A DNA stretch of 64,000 nucleotides, from positions 1-64,000 of the forward strand of contig JAFXAB010000033.1 of assembly GCA_017522135.1 (NCBI GenBank). The letters are read 5' to 3'. The notes beneath the pieces are model-generated. The model searched no databases. It worked only from the letters and a program-made list of their open reading frames with translations, and was not told the DNA's origin. The position numbers and the translations under genes were made by a program. Shown here piece by piece: positions 1 to 8,855 of the stretch (position 1 is the first letter of the stretch; the number at the start of each line of letters is the position of its first letter). Origin of the DNA: Bacteroidaceae bacterium. Its GTDB lineage: Bacteria; Bacteroidota; Bacteroidia; Bacteroidales; Barnesiellaceae_A.

Positions 1-14
1 AGACTGCAACCTTA

Positions 15-126
15 TTAAGGTGGTTATAGCACCGGGGATCCACCTCTTCCCATCCCGAACAGAGAAGTTAAGCCCGGTCACGCCAATGGTACTGCGCAAG
101 TGGGAGAGTAGGCAGCCGCCACTTAA
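15..126 (+). rRNA. rrf: 5S ribosomal RNA
   Basis: The stretch from about 18 to 124 has the standard bacterial 5S core: the GGTGGTTATAGC 5' arm, the loop around CCCATCCCGAACAGAGAAGTTAAG, and the GGGAGAGTAGG 3' section. The ends (TTAAGGTGG and CCACTTAA) pair to close helix I. Only 14-17 bases precede it, so the 23S gene of the same operon presumably lies just outside the window. Exact ends are approximate. Confidence 0.95.
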
Positions 127-128
127 AT

Positions 129-167
129 CGCCTCGACAACAGAAGTTGCCGGGGCGATGTTTTTTTG
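129..167 (+). terminator. Terminator of the rRNA operon
   Basis: CGCCTCGACAAC and GTTGCCGGGGCG pair around an AGAA loop (one A-C mismatch, one T-G pair). A run of seven T follows a few bases later. It lies directly after the 5S gene. Confidence 0.85.
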
Positions 168-310
168 TATACCTGCCACATATCTTCCACACACCTCTAC
201 GCCTTGCTCACACGCCACCTGTCGGCATCACTCACCAAGGTAGAGCAGCAGTGATCTTATACCTTGCGCATTCGTTAGCGTTGTGGATGATATCATATTG
301 ATAATCTATA

Positions 311-342
311 TTTGCAAACTATTTTTTTTTGTTTTACCTTTG
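311..342 (+). promoter_or_regulatory. Promoter of the pullulanase gene
   Basis: TTTG at 311-314 and TACCTTTG at 335-342 are separated by 20 bp, matching the Bacteroidetes -33/-7 consensus TTTG...TAnnTTTG. A second -7-like match, TATATTTG (307-314), overlaps the -33 element. The start codon is 43 bases downstream. Confidence 0.75.
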
Positions 343-384
343 TGCATCTATCGGTGAATTAATACACTAACTATATTATTAACA

Positions 385-2394
385 ATGAAACAATTCAAAA
401 ATCTTGTGTTGCCTATAGTGGCAATAGTTGCATTTATGACAAGTTGCCAAACTGTTCCTGTCACTGAAGGCGATTATGATAGCTATCCTGCCTATAAAGG
501 TGATGACTTGGAAATGACCGTAAGTGATAGCGAGACCAATTTTACTCTTTGGTCGCCTACGGCCGATAGTGCTGTGGTGAGAATTTACAATGAAGGTATT
601 GGAGGAGAGGTAATAGAGGCTCGTTATATGGATCGTAAGAGTAGCAATGAGCCTTGGCGTGTTGCTTTCGATAAACCTCTTTATGGCAAGTTTTATACAT
701 TCAGTATTTTTCATAATGGCGAGTGGCTTGCCGAGACTCCCGGAGCTTATGCCCGAGCAACCGGTGTAAACGGTCGTCGTGCCGCTATTATAGATTTTGC
801 AGCCACCAACCCCGAAGGATGGGATGAAGATGTTCGCCCTGCTCTCGATAAGTTTACCGATATTATTATATATGAGATGCACCATCGCGACTTCTCGATA
901 CATGCTTCGGCTGGTAACAAGTATGCCGGTAAGTTCCTTGCTCTCACTCAAGAGGGTACTCGTTCACCCGAGGGCGAGATGACAGGTATTGATCACCTTA
1001 AGGAGTTGGGTGTAACGCATGTACACATTCTTCCTTCGTATGACTATGGCTCGGTAGATGAGAGCCGTCCCGACAGTGCTCAATATAATTGGGGTTATGA
1101 TCCTGTCAACTATAATGTGCCCGAGGGCTCATATTCGACCAATGCCTTTGATCCTTCTACCCGTATACGCGAGATGAAAGAGATGGTGCAAGCCATGCAC
1201 CGCCATGGTATACGTGTAATTCTCGATGTTGTGTATAATCACACTTACATCAATGATGGATCAAACTTCAGTCTTACAACTCCCGGTTATTATTATCGTC
1301 ACAATGAAGATGGCAGCTATGCCGATGCCTCGGCTTGTGGCAATGAGGTGGCAAGTGAGCGCGAAATGGTGCGCGACTACATAGTAAACTCTGTTAAATA
1401 TTGGGCTGAGGAGTATCATCTTGATGGTTTCCGTTTTGATTTGATGGGTATGATAGATATTGAGACGATGAATGCTGTTCGTGCCGAGTTGGACAAGATC
1501 GATCCCTCTATTTTTATATATGGCGAGGGATGGGCAGCAGGAGCTCCCGTTATACCCAATGAAGAGTGTGCCATGAAGGCCAATGCCTATAAGATACCCG
1601 GTGTAGCAGTATTCAGCGACGATTTGCGCGATGGTGTCAAGGGACACTTCAGCCAAGCCACAGGTCGTGGTTTTGCCACCGGTGCCGAGGGTTGTGAAGA
1701 GAGTGTGAAGTTTGGTATTGTTGGTGCTATCGAGCATCCTCAAATCAACTATGAGCTTGTAAACTATTCGAAAGCTCCCTATACCAATCATCCTACACAA
1801 GTTATCAACTACGTTTCATGTCACGATGATATGTGCTTGACCGATAAGTTGCGTGCTTCAATGCCCGATGCAGATGAAAATACTTTGCAGCGTTATGCCC
1901 GTCTGGCTCAAACCATTGTGTTTACTTCTCAAGGTATCCCCTTTATGTTTACCGGTGAAGAGATTTTCCGCGACAAGAAGGGTGTGCATAACAGTTACTG
2001 TTCGCCCGATGAGATCAATGCAATCGACTGGAGTTTGAAGCATAGCAACCGAGAGCAATTTGACTATTATCGCAATCTTATCCAATTGCGCAAGTCGCAT
2101 CCGGCATTCCGTTTGGCAACAGCCGAGGAGGTGCGCGAGCATTTGCAATTTATCGAAAACACTCCTGCACAAGTCGTGGCCTATACACTTAACGATAATG
2201 CCGGTGGAGACGAGTGGAAACAAATAGTTGTAGCCTTTAATGGAAGTAACGAGGCGGCTGAGATAGAGATACCCGATGGAGACTGGATGGTGATAGCCAA
2301 TGATGGTCGTATAGATCTTGCGGGAAGCGAGAAGATAAAGGGTGCAAAAGCCACTGTTGCTGGCAGCTCGGCACTCATATTGGCACGTCAATAA
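385..2394 (+). CDS. pulA: Type I pullulanase, lipoprotein (GH13)
   Basis: A 669-residue debranching enzyme predicted to cut alpha-1,6 links in pullulan, glycogen or starch. The N-terminus is a lipoprotein signal with Cys21 in TSC, so it should be anchored in the envelope. An N-terminal beta-sandwich resembling CBM48 (about residues 40-130) precedes the GH13 barrel. The type I pullulanase signature YNWGYDP is present. The catalytic set is visible: nucleophile Asp352 in DGFRFD, acid/base Glu381 in GEGW, and Asp481 in SCHDD. The usual HDN at the last site reads HDD here. It has its own promoter and terminator, so it is probably a single-gene unit; no sus-type transporter genes are next to it. 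Confidence 0.93.
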   Translation: MKQFKNLVLPIVAIVAFMTSCQTVPVTEGDYDSYPAYKGDDLEMTVSDSETNFTLWSPTADSAVVRIYNEGIGGEVIEARYMDRKSSNEPWRVAFDKPLYGKFYTFSIFHNGEWLAETPGAYARATGVNGRRAAIIDFAATNPEGWDEDVRPALDKFTDIIIYEMHHRDFSIHASAGNKYAGKFLALTQEGTRSPEGEMTGIDHLKELGVTHVHILPSYDYGSVDESRPDSAQYNWGYDPVNYNVPEGSYSTNAFDPSTRIREMKEMVQAMHRHGIRVILDVVYNHTYINDGSNFSLTTPGYYYRHNEDGSYADASACGNEVASEREMVRDYIVNSVKYWAEEYHLDGFRFDLMGMIDIETMNAVRAELDKIDPSIFIYGEGWAAGAPVIPNEECAMKANAYKIPGVAVFSDDLRDGVKGHFSQATGRGFATGAEGCEESVKFGIVGAIEHPQINYELVNYSKAPYTNHPTQVINYVSCHDDMCLTDKLRASMPDADENTLQRYARLAQTIVFTSQGIPFMFTGEEIFRDKKGVHNSYCSPDEINAIDWSLKHSNREQFDYYRNLIQLRKSHPAFRLATAEEVREHLQFIENTPAQVVAYTLNDNAGGDEWKQIVVAFNGSNEAAEIEIPDGDWMVIANDGRIDLAGSEKIKGAKATVAGSSALILARQ

Positions 2395-2437
2395 GAAGAA
2401 GTGCGATAAAATAAATTCAGCATTAAAAAATCATAAT

Positions 2438-2475
2438 AAACCCGAGGAAGTCGTAAGATTTTCCTCGGGTTTTGT
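2438..2475 (+). terminator. Terminator after the pullulanase gene
   Basis: AACCCGAGGAA (2439-2449) pairs perfectly with TTCCTCGGGTT (2461-2471), followed by TTG. The last bases of the hairpin tail are also the TTTG -33 element of the next promoter. Confidence 0.85.
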
Positions 2476-2503
2476 CATTATTCAAGTAATATTATTATCT
2501 TTG
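2471..2503 (+). promoter_or_regulatory. Promoter of the coiled-coil/zapA/rny unit
   Basis: TTTG (2471-2474) and TATCTTTG (2496-2503) lie 21 bp apart, a good Bacteroidetes promoter. The first gene starts 20 bases downstream, giving a very short leader. Confidence 0.75.
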
Positions 2504-2522
2504 TAGCAAAATTTGGTGTAAT

Positions 2523-2837
2523 ATGGCCGACAATTCAATGGTAATACTCACATCACTGCGAGCGCATATCAATGAGCTGACCGTGCAACATGCTAATTTA
2601 CAAGCGCAATGTAAGGCGTTACAAGCGCAATGCGATAGCCTGAAGCAAGAGATAGAGAGCCGTGATAGGAGTATAGAAAAGCTTACCAATGAATTAGCTC
2701 AACGCGATGTCCGCTATAAAAATCTTCAAATCTCGCAACGAGCAGAATTAGATGCCCGACAATTGCAAGAGAATAAAGAGCGATTTGCCAAATTGGTGCG
2801 GGAAATAGATAAGTGTATCTCTTTACTAAACGAATAA
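2523..2837 (+). CDS. Small coiled-coil protein upstream of zapA (ZapB-like position)
   Basis: A 104-residue, highly charged protein with no signal peptide or membrane segment. Residues 10-85 show heptad spacing of Leu/Ile/Ala, including near-repeats CKALQAQ and CDSLKQE, so it is almost certainly a long coiled coil. It is the first gene behind a strong promoter and ends 4 bases before zapA, so the two are cotranscribed. By size, fold and position it could be a partner of ZapA, comparable to ZapB, but I see no diagnostic motif and no sequence-based family assignment. The function is an inference from context. Confidence 0.75.
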   Translation: MADNSMVILTSLRAHINELTVQHANLQAQCKALQAQCDSLKQEIESRDRSIEKLTNELAQRDVRYKNLQISQRAELDARQLQENKERFAKLVREIDKCISLLNE

Positions 2838-2841
2838 TATC

Positions 2842-3150
2842 ATGGATGTTTCGGAGTATTTCAAGATAAATGTGAAACTCAACGATATTGAGCACCCTTT
2901 CAGCCTCACAGTTAAGCGTAACACCGAGGAGGAAAAGATATTTCGTGATGCTACAAAGATGATAAACGCATACTATAATGAGTATAAAAGCCGTTTTAAG
3001 GGGATGGATAGCACTTCTTACTATGGCATGGTAGCACTACTCACAGCAAGATTATATATAGAGACTTCTAATGCCAAGAAAAACATAGAAGCCACTCTGA
3101 GTGAGTTGGAAAAAGAATTAGCTGCTTATCTTGACCAGAATAAGTTATAA
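2842..3150 (+). CDS. zapA: Cell division protein ZapA
   Basis: A 102-residue protein with the ZapA layout: an N-terminal beta-strand section (FKINVKLNDIEHPFSL), a helix with the FRDATKMINAYYNEYK stretch, then a long C-terminal helix forming the tetramer coiled coil. ZapA binds FtsZ and bundles filaments at the Z-ring. It directly follows the small coiled-coil gene and precedes rny, a conserved Bacteroidetes order. A terminator-like hairpin separates it from rny. Confidence 0.85.
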   Translation: MDVSEYFKINVKLNDIEHPFSLTVKRNTEEEKIFRDATKMINAYYNEYKSRFKGMDSTSYYGMVALLTARLYIETSNAKKNIEATLSELEKELAAYLDQNKL

Positions 3151-3193
3151 TAGTCATAAAGATATTATTATAATATAGTTACAAACCTTACCG

Positions 3194-3240
3194 CACCATG
3201 TGGATAGCTTTTTTATAGGGCTATGCAGTGGTGTTTTTTT
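3194..3240 (+). terminator. Terminator or attenuator between zapA and rny
   Basis: CACCA (3194-3198) pairs with TGGTG (3229-3233), and an inner ATAGC/GCTAT stem closes a T-rich loop. Seven T follow (3234-3240). No TAnnTTTG element is seen between this hairpin and rny, so rny may depend on read-through, making this an attenuator. Confidence 0.6.
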
Positions 3241-3264
3241 ATATAACCAATTAATTAAACAAAA

Positions 3265-4806
3265 ATGAGCATTATACTGACTGTCAGTTTGGTGTTGGTG
3301 GCATTGGTAGCGGGAGTCGTTGTGACTCACGTAATCAATAAAACTGTGCTTGCCAATCGCGCCAAAACAATTATTGAAGAAGCACAAAAAGAGGCCGAAG
3401 TTCTTACCAAAAAGAAATTGCTTGAGGTAAAAGAAGAGTTCTTGCAGAGAAAATCTGAGCTTGAGAAACAGGTAAATACAAGAAACTCGAAGTTGCAGTC
3501 GGCCGAGGCCAAACTCAAGCAACGTGAAATGCAACTCAATCAACAACAAAGTGAGGTGCAACGTCGCAAGAATGAGGCTGATGTGGCAAAAGCCAACTAT
3601 GAGAAGCAACTTGAAATAGTAGAGAGAAAAGAGCAAGAGCTTGACAAAATGCACAAGGCCGAGATTGAAAATCTCGAGCGTATCTCGGGACTTTCGGCCG
3701 AGGAGGCCAAGGAACGTCTTATACAGTCGCTTGTAGACGAAGCTAAGACCTCGGCTGCATCGTACATCAACGATATTATGGACGACGCCAAACTTACTGC
3801 CAACAAGGAGGCAAAGCGCATCATAATACAAAGCATTCAGCGTGTAGCCACAGAGACCGCAATAGAAAACTCGGTGACAGTGTTCCATATCGAATCGGAC
3901 GAGATGAAGGGTCGCATTATCGGCCGCGAAGGTCGCAACATTCGAGCTCTTGAGGCTGCTACAGGTGTAGAAATAATTGTAGATGATACACCCGAGGCAA
4001 TAGTGCTTTCGGCATTTGACCCTGTTCGTCGCGAAATTGCCCGATTGGCATTGCATCAACTTGTGACTGACGGTCGTATTCACCCTGCCCGCATCGAAGA
4101 AGTTGTTGCCAAGGTCAAGAAGCAAATCGAAGAGGAGATTATCGAAACAGGAAAACGCACAGCAATAGACCTTGGTATTCATGGCTTGCACCCCGAGCTT
4201 ATACGTCTTGTAGGTAAGATGAAATATCGCTCGTCGTATGGTCAAAATCTCTTGCAACACTCGCGTGAGACAGCCAACCTTTGTGCAGTAATGGCATCGG
4301 AGTTGGGTCTCAATCCCAAGAAAGCCCGTCGTGCCGGTTTGTTGCACGATATAGGTAAAGTACCCGATGAGGAACCCGAATTGCCACACGCACTCTTGGG
4401 TATGAAAATGGCCGAGAAGTATAAGGAGAAACCCGATATATGCAATGCAATAGGTGCTCACCACGACGAAACCGAGATGAACAGCCTTTTGGCTCCCATT
4501 GTGCAAGTGTGCGATGCTATCTCGGGTGCACGTCCCGGTGCACGTCGTGAGATTGTTGAAGCCTACATCAAGCGTCTTAATGACTTGGAACAACTTGCAC
4601 TCTCATATCCCGGTGTTACCAAGACCTATGCCATACAAGCCGGTCGCGAACTGCGCGTAATTGTAGGTGCCGATAAGATCGATGATCTTGAGACAGAGCG
4701 TTTGTCGGGCGAGATAGCCAAGCGTATACAAGACGAAATGACATATCCAGGACAAGTGAAGATTACTGTAATACGTGAAACACGTGCTGTGAGCTTTGCA
4801 AAATAA
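3265..4806 (+). CDS. rny: Ribonuclease Y
   Basis: The 513-residue endoribonuclease that starts decay of many mRNAs. The order of parts is canonical: an N-terminal membrane helix (residues 3-25), a long charged coiled coil to about 195, a KH domain with IIGREGRN near 218, and an HD domain with the metal-binding HDIGK at about 361-365. Length is normal for the family. It lies 115 bp after zapA, with a hairpin in between. It should sit on the inner face of the cytoplasmic membrane. Confidence 0.96.
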   Translation: MSIILTVSLVLVALVAGVVVTHVINKTVLANRAKTIIEEAQKEAEVLTKKKLLEVKEEFLQRKSELEKQVNTRNSKLQSAEAKLKQREMQLNQQQSEVQRRKNEADVAKANYEKQLEIVERKEQELDKMHKAEIENLERISGLSAEEAKERLIQSLVDEAKTSAASYINDIMDDAKLTANKEAKRIIIQSIQRVATETAIENSVTVFHIESDEMKGRIIGREGRNIRALEAATGVEIIVDDTPEAIVLSAFDPVRREIARLALHQLVTDGRIHPARIEEVVAKVKKQIEEEIIETGKRTAIDLGIHGLHPELIRLVGKMKYRSSYGQNLLQHSRETANLCAVMASELGLNPKKARRAGLLHDIGKVPDEEPELPHALLGMKMAEKYKEKPDICNAIGAHHDETEMNSLLAPIVQVCDAISGARPGARREIVEAYIKRLNDLEQLALSYPGVTKTYAIQAGRELRVIVGADKIDDLETERLSGEIAKRIQDEMTYPGQVKITVIRETRAVSFAK

Positions 4807-4835
4807 AGTTTTTCGCTTAACCAATCTATAGCATC

Positions 4836-6125
4836 ATGGACAATTCCATTAACGAAAATATAGAGAAAAGCGAATTTGACACCCGAGAGTATCGTCGCAA
4901 GGAGACCAAGCTCGAAGTCTATGACTGGCTGAAGGACTTGCCTGAGGCGCAACAAGAAAACGACCTCGTAGAGGTGCGTTTTAAGAACACGCGCAAGGGG
5001 TATTATCGCAATACGGCTCACCTGAAACTTGAGGTGGGCGATATTGTCGCTGTAGAGGCTTCGCCCGGTCATGATATAGGAGAGGTAACCTTGATGGGAC
5101 ATCTTGTACCGTTGCAAATGCGCAAACATGCCCCCAAACACGAAGTAGAACTGAAGCGCGTGTATCGTAAAGCCAAGCCCAACGATATAGAAAAATATGA
5201 GGAGGCCAAAGCTCGCGAGCATAGCACCATGATACGCGCACGTAAGATTGCCGAGGACTTGGGGCTGAATATGAAAATAGGCGATGTAGAGTATCAAGGT
5301 GATGGTAACAAAGCTATATTCTACTATATTGCCGACGATCGTGTCGACTTCCGTCAGCTCATCAAGGTGTTGGCCGAAGTATTCAGAGTGCGCATAGAAA
5401 TGAAGCAAATAGGTGTGCGTCAGGAGGCCGGTCGCATAGGTGGTATTGGACCTTGCGGTCGCGAGCTGTGTTGTGCCGGATGGATGTCAAATTTTGTTTC
5501 GGTAGCTACCAGTGCTGCGCGCTATCAAGATATTTCGCTCAATCCGCAGAAGCTTGCCGGTCAATGTGCCAAGCTCAAATGTTGTCTCAACTTTGAGGTC
5601 GATGCTTATGTTGAGGCTCGCAAGAAGATGCCCTCGAAGGAGATGGAACTTGAAACGAAGGACAATGTGTATTACTTCTTCAAGTCGGATATTTTTGCAC
5701 GCAAAATTACCTATTCGACCGATAAAACCATTCCGGCCAACCTTGTTACGATAGATGCCGGTAGAGCTTTTGAAATTATCGCCCTCAATCGTCGCGGAAT
5801 AAAGCCCGATAGATTGGAGCGTGAAGAGCAGCAACGCGAGCAAACGCGCAAGGAGTATCAGGATGTGGTGGGGCAAGATAGCCTTACACGTTTTGATAAC
5901 AAAAAGCGCAGAAAAAAAGGCGGCGGAAATAATGCTCAATCAGGTAATGGTAAAGGCGAACGCCGAAAGAGTAATGGCAACAATCATGCACCTAACACCA
6001 ATGGCAATGTTGCTAATACTGCCAATAGTAATGCACCCAAAAAACGACGTTTTACACCTTCAAATAACAATGTAAACAATGAAGGGCGACACAATAGTGA
6101 AAACAGACCTACGACCGAAGAGTAG
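4836..6125 (+). CDS. ricT: PSP1-domain protein RicT (YaaT)
   Basis: A 429-residue PSP1 protein. In Bacillus, RicT forms the Fe-S Y-complex with RicA and RicF that assists RNase Y, which fits its place 30 bp after rny. The core (about residues 30-300) keeps the cysteine motifs GPCGRELCCAG near 207 and QCAKLKCC near 245. After residue 345 comes a long low-complexity tail rich in Asn, Lys, Arg and Gly, probably disordered and possibly RNA-binding. The last 47 bases overlap the start of gldH, and the stop codon lies in the arm of a strong hairpin. The RNase Y link is by analogy. Confidence 0.88.
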   Translation: MDNSINENIEKSEFDTREYRRKETKLEVYDWLKDLPEAQQENDLVEVRFKNTRKGYYRNTAHLKLEVGDIVAVEASPGHDIGEVTLMGHLVPLQMRKHAPKHEVELKRVYRKAKPNDIEKYEEAKAREHSTMIRARKIAEDLGLNMKIGDVEYQGDGNKAIFYYIADDRVDFRQLIKVLAEVFRVRIEMKQIGVRQEAGRIGGIGPCGRELCCAGWMSNFVSVATSAARYQDISLNPQKLAGQCAKLKCCLNFEVDAYVEARKKMPSKEMELETKDNVYYFFKSDIFARKITYSTDKTIPANLVTIDAGRAFEIIALNRRGIKPDRLEREEQQREQTRKEYQDVVGQDSLTRFDNKKRRKKGGGNNAQSGNGKGERRKSNGNNHAPNTNGNVANTANSNAPKKRRFTPSNNNVNNEGRHNSENRPTTEE

Positions 6126-6570
6126 CCTTTTGCTACTCTTCGGTTTGTTGCTTCTCATATCGTGTACGGGCAACGTAGTGTACAATGATTATGTTGCAAT
6201 ACCCGGTCAAGGATGGGAGAGTCACGATGGTAAAGAGTTTGTCATAACGCTGCCGGCCAACGACAGCTATGATATCAATCTTTTTGTTCGTCATGGCAGT
6301 CTCTATCAGTATAGCAATTTGTGGTTGTTTGTCGATCATATTTCGCCCGATAATGTTGTTACTACCGATACTGTAAATATTATCTTGGCCGATGCTTATG
6401 GAAATTGGCAAGGTAAAGGATGGGGAAACTCACATCAAGTAGAGGTAAATATAGCGCATAAGCAACCACTTGATAGTGGAGTGCATGTTGTCAGGCTCAA
6501 TCAGGCTATGCGCGAATATAAGTTGCGAGGTATTGCCAATATCGGTGTCTCGGTTGAGAAATCGAGATAG
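6079..6570 (+). CDS. gldH: Gliding motility lipoprotein GldH
   Basis: A 163-residue lipoprotein of the GldH family. The signal peptide has a Leu-rich core ending in LLISC, and the mature part has the family features YNDYVAIPGQGW and YGNWQGKGWG. GldH is needed for gliding in flavobacteria; in non-gliding Bacteroidales it persists as an envelope protein, sometimes considered with T9SS/gliding genes. The start at 6079 is the in-frame ATG inside ricT; a GTG at 6097 would give a shorter, more typical signal peptide. Any start must lie upstream of the hairpin at 6114-6144, since the signal core is encoded by its loop and 3' arm. Confidence 0.85.
   Translation: MKGDTIVKTDLRPKSSLLLLFGLLLLISCTGNVVYNDYVAIPGQGWESHDGKEFVITLPANDSYDINLFVRHGSLYQYSNLWLFVDHISPDNVVTTDTVNIILADAYGNWQGKGWGNSHQVEVNIAHKQPLDSGVHVVRLNQAMREYKLRGIANIGVSVEKSR
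6114..6147 (+). terminator. Strong hairpin across the ricT stop and gldH signal-peptide codons
   Basis: ACCGAAGAGTAGC (6114-6126) pairs perfectly over 13 bp with GCTACTCTTCGGT (6132-6144) around a CTTTT loop, followed by TTG. The ricT stop TAG (6123-6125) is in the left arm, and the gldH reading frame runs through the whole element. It looks like an intrinsic terminator but lies inside a coding sequence, so attenuation or translation-coupled control is likely. Confidence 0.6.
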
Positions 6571-7004
6571 TATTAATAGTCGTGTTCTACTTATCTGTGT
6601 ATGAGTGTGTTGTACTGTTGACTATGATATGCGTTATTGATGCTTTGGCCGAGTGCTTTTATAGACTTTGTTTTCTTCTATTTCTCCATAATTAATATAT
6701 TGTCAAACTCTATAGACCGACTGTTGCTGTGTCGAAGACTTCATTTCGACACAGCATTTGTTTATATATTCAACAGGTGGTTGTAGTCGGGTACTGTCGT
6801 ATGGGATGTAATAGGTGTATAGTTATATATCTATATATAGCAATATGTATATAATGTAGAAAATCAATAAATTACAAATTGTTTTAGGTGTATGTGTGTT
6901 GTTGGTGTATTGAATATTTTCGCAATACGTGTTATTGAATGGCTTGGTTTTAGATATTTTTTCTTGAAAAGATAAAAAAATAATAGCAAAAATCAATCAA
7001 ATAT
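6571..7004. other. AT-rich gap after gldH
   Basis: No gene is supported here. It holds the 12-bp hairpin at 6725-6756 and otherwise AT-rich sequence with T and A runs up to the promoter at 7005. Confidence 0.6.
6725..6762 (+). terminator. Terminator-like hairpin, GCTGTGTCGAA family
   Basis: TGCTGTGTCGAA (6725-6736) and TTCGACACAGCA (6745-6756) form a perfect 12-bp stem with an 8-base loop, followed by TTTGTTTA. It lies 154 bp after gldH. Related hairpins occur after serS, aqpZ and the lipoprotein gene ending at 57576. Confidence 0.65.
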
Positions 7005-7035
7005 TTTGCTAATTTATATAAAATTCATATATTTG
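7005..7035 (+). promoter_or_regulatory. Promoter of the secreted two-gene unit
   Basis: TTTG (7005-7008) and TATATTTG (7028-7035) are 19 bp apart. Transcription would start near 7040, at or after the ATG at 7038, so that ATG cannot serve as a normal leadered start. Confidence 0.75.
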
Positions 7036-7058
7036 CGATGAATATAAAACCTATTAGT

Positions 7059-7550
7059 ATGAGAATAAAGTATTATCCCATGATTGCCGTTGCGTTGATG
7101 TTGTCAGTCGCAACGCTGTCGAAGGCCGATAAAGTTATTCAAATTCACTCTTATGACACTGAAGCTGTACCGGTGGAGTTTGCTATAGCAGATATAAGCA
7201 AAATTCAGTTTGGAGAGGGAAACTTCAGTGTGCTATTGGGTGAAAGCGAAACCGGAGGGTCATTCGATTACAAGAATGTAAGCAGAATTTCATTTGCAGA
7301 AAGTGCTGCAGTTAATTCGGTAGAGAGTACAACTGCAATGGTAGTTACTCCCAACCCAGTGAGAAACAACCTTGTTGTCAAAGGCGGTCAAGAATTGTAC
7401 GGAAGTGATATGAACATATATTCCGTTACAGGTATGCACGTATTGCGTGTTGTCGCATGGCAAGGCGAGACTATCGATGTGTCGCAATTGCCCGCAGGTG
7501 TTTATGTTATCAATATCAAATCAGAAACTATTAAATTTGTGAAATTATGA
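7059..7550 (+). CDS. Small secreted protein with T9SS type A sorting domain
   Basis: A 163-residue exported protein from the chosen start. The ATG at 7038 is only 2 bases past the -7 element; the ATG at 7059 leaves a short leader and gives a clean signal peptide (MRIKYYPMIAVALMLSVATLSKA). Residues about 25-85 are a short beta-rich segment ending in ISKIQF and VSRISFAES motifs common in Bacteroidales surface proteins. The last 75 residues are a C-terminal sorting domain: a TPNP start, then IYSVTGMHVL, a LPAGVYVINI strand and a final FVKL. Such a tail directs export through T9SS. It overlaps the next gene by ATGA. The function beyond targeting is unknown. Confidence 0.82.
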   Translation: MRIKYYPMIAVALMLSVATLSKADKVIQIHSYDTEAVPVEFAIADISKIQFGEGNFSVLLGESETGGSFDYKNVSRISFAESAAVNSVESTTAMVVTPNPVRNNLVVKGGQELYGSDMNIYSVTGMHVLRVVAWQGETIDVSQLPAGVYVINIKSETIKFVKL

Positions 7551-8830
7551 AAAAGTTCTTCTTAACTCTATTATCAACTATATTGTGCCTTAGTGTATTT
7601 GCACAAGATATCGAGCCCAACCGTTTTGTGCTAGTCGAAAAGTCGGGTAATTTTAAGAGCTATGTTGTTGACAAACTCGACTATGTAGAATTCAAAACAG
7701 TAGAAGGCGAAGTTGCTGCCGATATAGAAATATTGGATGTGACTCTTGAGAGTGTTACCGTAAAAGTTATGCGTACACAATCGTGTCAAGCATTTAAGCT
7801 CTCATGCTACCCTACAGCACGTATAGCATCGGCCTCTGACGATGCCTTGGCTGCACAAGTCGATAGCGAACCGTCTGATATGTACTGGCAAGACTACGAG
7901 CAAGCCACTATGTCGGGTGCTGACTTGGAGCCCAAGACCGATTATACTATCGTAACAGTAGGTTATGACTCGTACGGTACAGTATGTGATGTACGCAAGG
8001 CCGAGTTTACAACTCCTGCAATTCCCCTCGTAGGTAATCCTGTAGTTGAAGTTGAAGAGGTGGATGTACAAAAGTATGAGTTTACACTCAAGTTTAAGCC
8101 CAATGCCGATGTTTCAAAATACTCTGTAGTTGCAGGTGCTGCCGGCGAAATGCAATCGCAATACGAAATGTTTGCTCCCATGTTTGGTTTCAGCAATTTC
8201 GGTGAAATGATTGCTATGTGGGGTGTATCTTTCGAGGCTGAAGGTGAGTTTACTTGGAATAACATGCAACCCAATACTCAATACGAAGTATTTATCCAAG
8301 CCTATGATGCTGCCGGTACAATGGCCGATTATACTGTTTACAACCTTACAACTAAAGCATTAGGTGGTGAAGGTGTTGCTGAAGTAACTGTGACTTTGGG
8401 CGAGTATGTAATGGCCGACTGGTTTGGTGAAATGTTGCCCAGCCAATACGTAACCTTTACACCCAACGATCAAAGTAGCGCATATCGTTTCGGCGTTTAT
8501 AAAGCTGAGAACTATGATGCCGATCCCGAAGCTATCAAGGCCGAACTTTGCTCAGAACCTCCCATGCCTATGTCAAATTGGTTCTTCTACGAAGAGATTA
8601 CAACCGATTATCAAATCGATCCTAATACAGAGGCTGTAGTAATTGCTGCTGCAAAGAATGTCAACAATGAGTGGGGTCCTGTTACCGAAGTTCGTTTCAC
8701 CACTCCGGCCGAGGCTGCTCCTGTTGCAGCTCCTGCCAAGGCTGTAAGACTCGGTGCTCCCAAGGCTGTGAAACAAGCCGGTGTAGTACCCGCTATTAAG
8801 AACACACAAATAAAACTCAAAGCTTTGTAA
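7547..8830 (+). CDS. Exported protein with fibronectin type III-like repeats
   Basis: A 427-residue protein with a signal peptide ending near FAQ (residues 1-19). After a short segment like that of the preceding gene (FKSYVVDKLDYVEF), there are probably three Fn3-like beta-sandwich units (about 60-150, 160-270, 275-395), each closing with an FTTP, LTTK or FTTP linker and containing PNTQYEVFIQAYD-type strands. The C-terminus is Ala/Pro/Lys-rich and has no T9SS tail. It is translationally coupled to the T9SS-tail protein before it. No enzyme motif is seen; an adhesive or surface structural role is inferred. Confidence 0.75.
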   Translation: MKKFFLTLLSTILCLSVFAQDIEPNRFVLVEKSGNFKSYVVDKLDYVEFKTVEGEVAADIEILDVTLESVTVKVMRTQSCQAFKLSCYPTARIASASDDALAAQVDSEPSDMYWQDYEQATMSGADLEPKTDYTIVTVGYDSYGTVCDVRKAEFTTPAIPLVGNPVVEVEEVDVQKYEFTLKFKPNADVSKYSVVAGAAGEMQSQYEMFAPMFGFSNFGEMIAMWGVSFEAEGEFTWNNMQPNTQYEVFIQAYDAAGTMADYTVYNLTTKALGGEGVAEVTVTLGEYVMADWFGEMLPSQYVTFTPNDQSSAYRFGVYKAENYDADPEAIKAELCSEPPMPMSNWFFYEEITTDYQIDPNTEAVVIAAAKNVNNEWGPVTEVRFTTPAEAAPVAAPAKAVRLGAPKAVKQAGVVPAIKNTQIKLKAL

Positions 8831-8855
8831 AAAGCTGTATGAATATAGTTGCTTG

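Noticed and set aside
20-301. A 93-codon frame starting in the 5S gene
   Set aside because: It overlaps the 5S rRNA and its terminator and has no protein-like pattern.
3154-4593. A 479-codon open frame antisense to rny
   Set aside because: It mirrors the codon pattern of rny, has Cys/Phe/Leu-rich composition and no motif. rny itself is certain, so this is a shadow frame.
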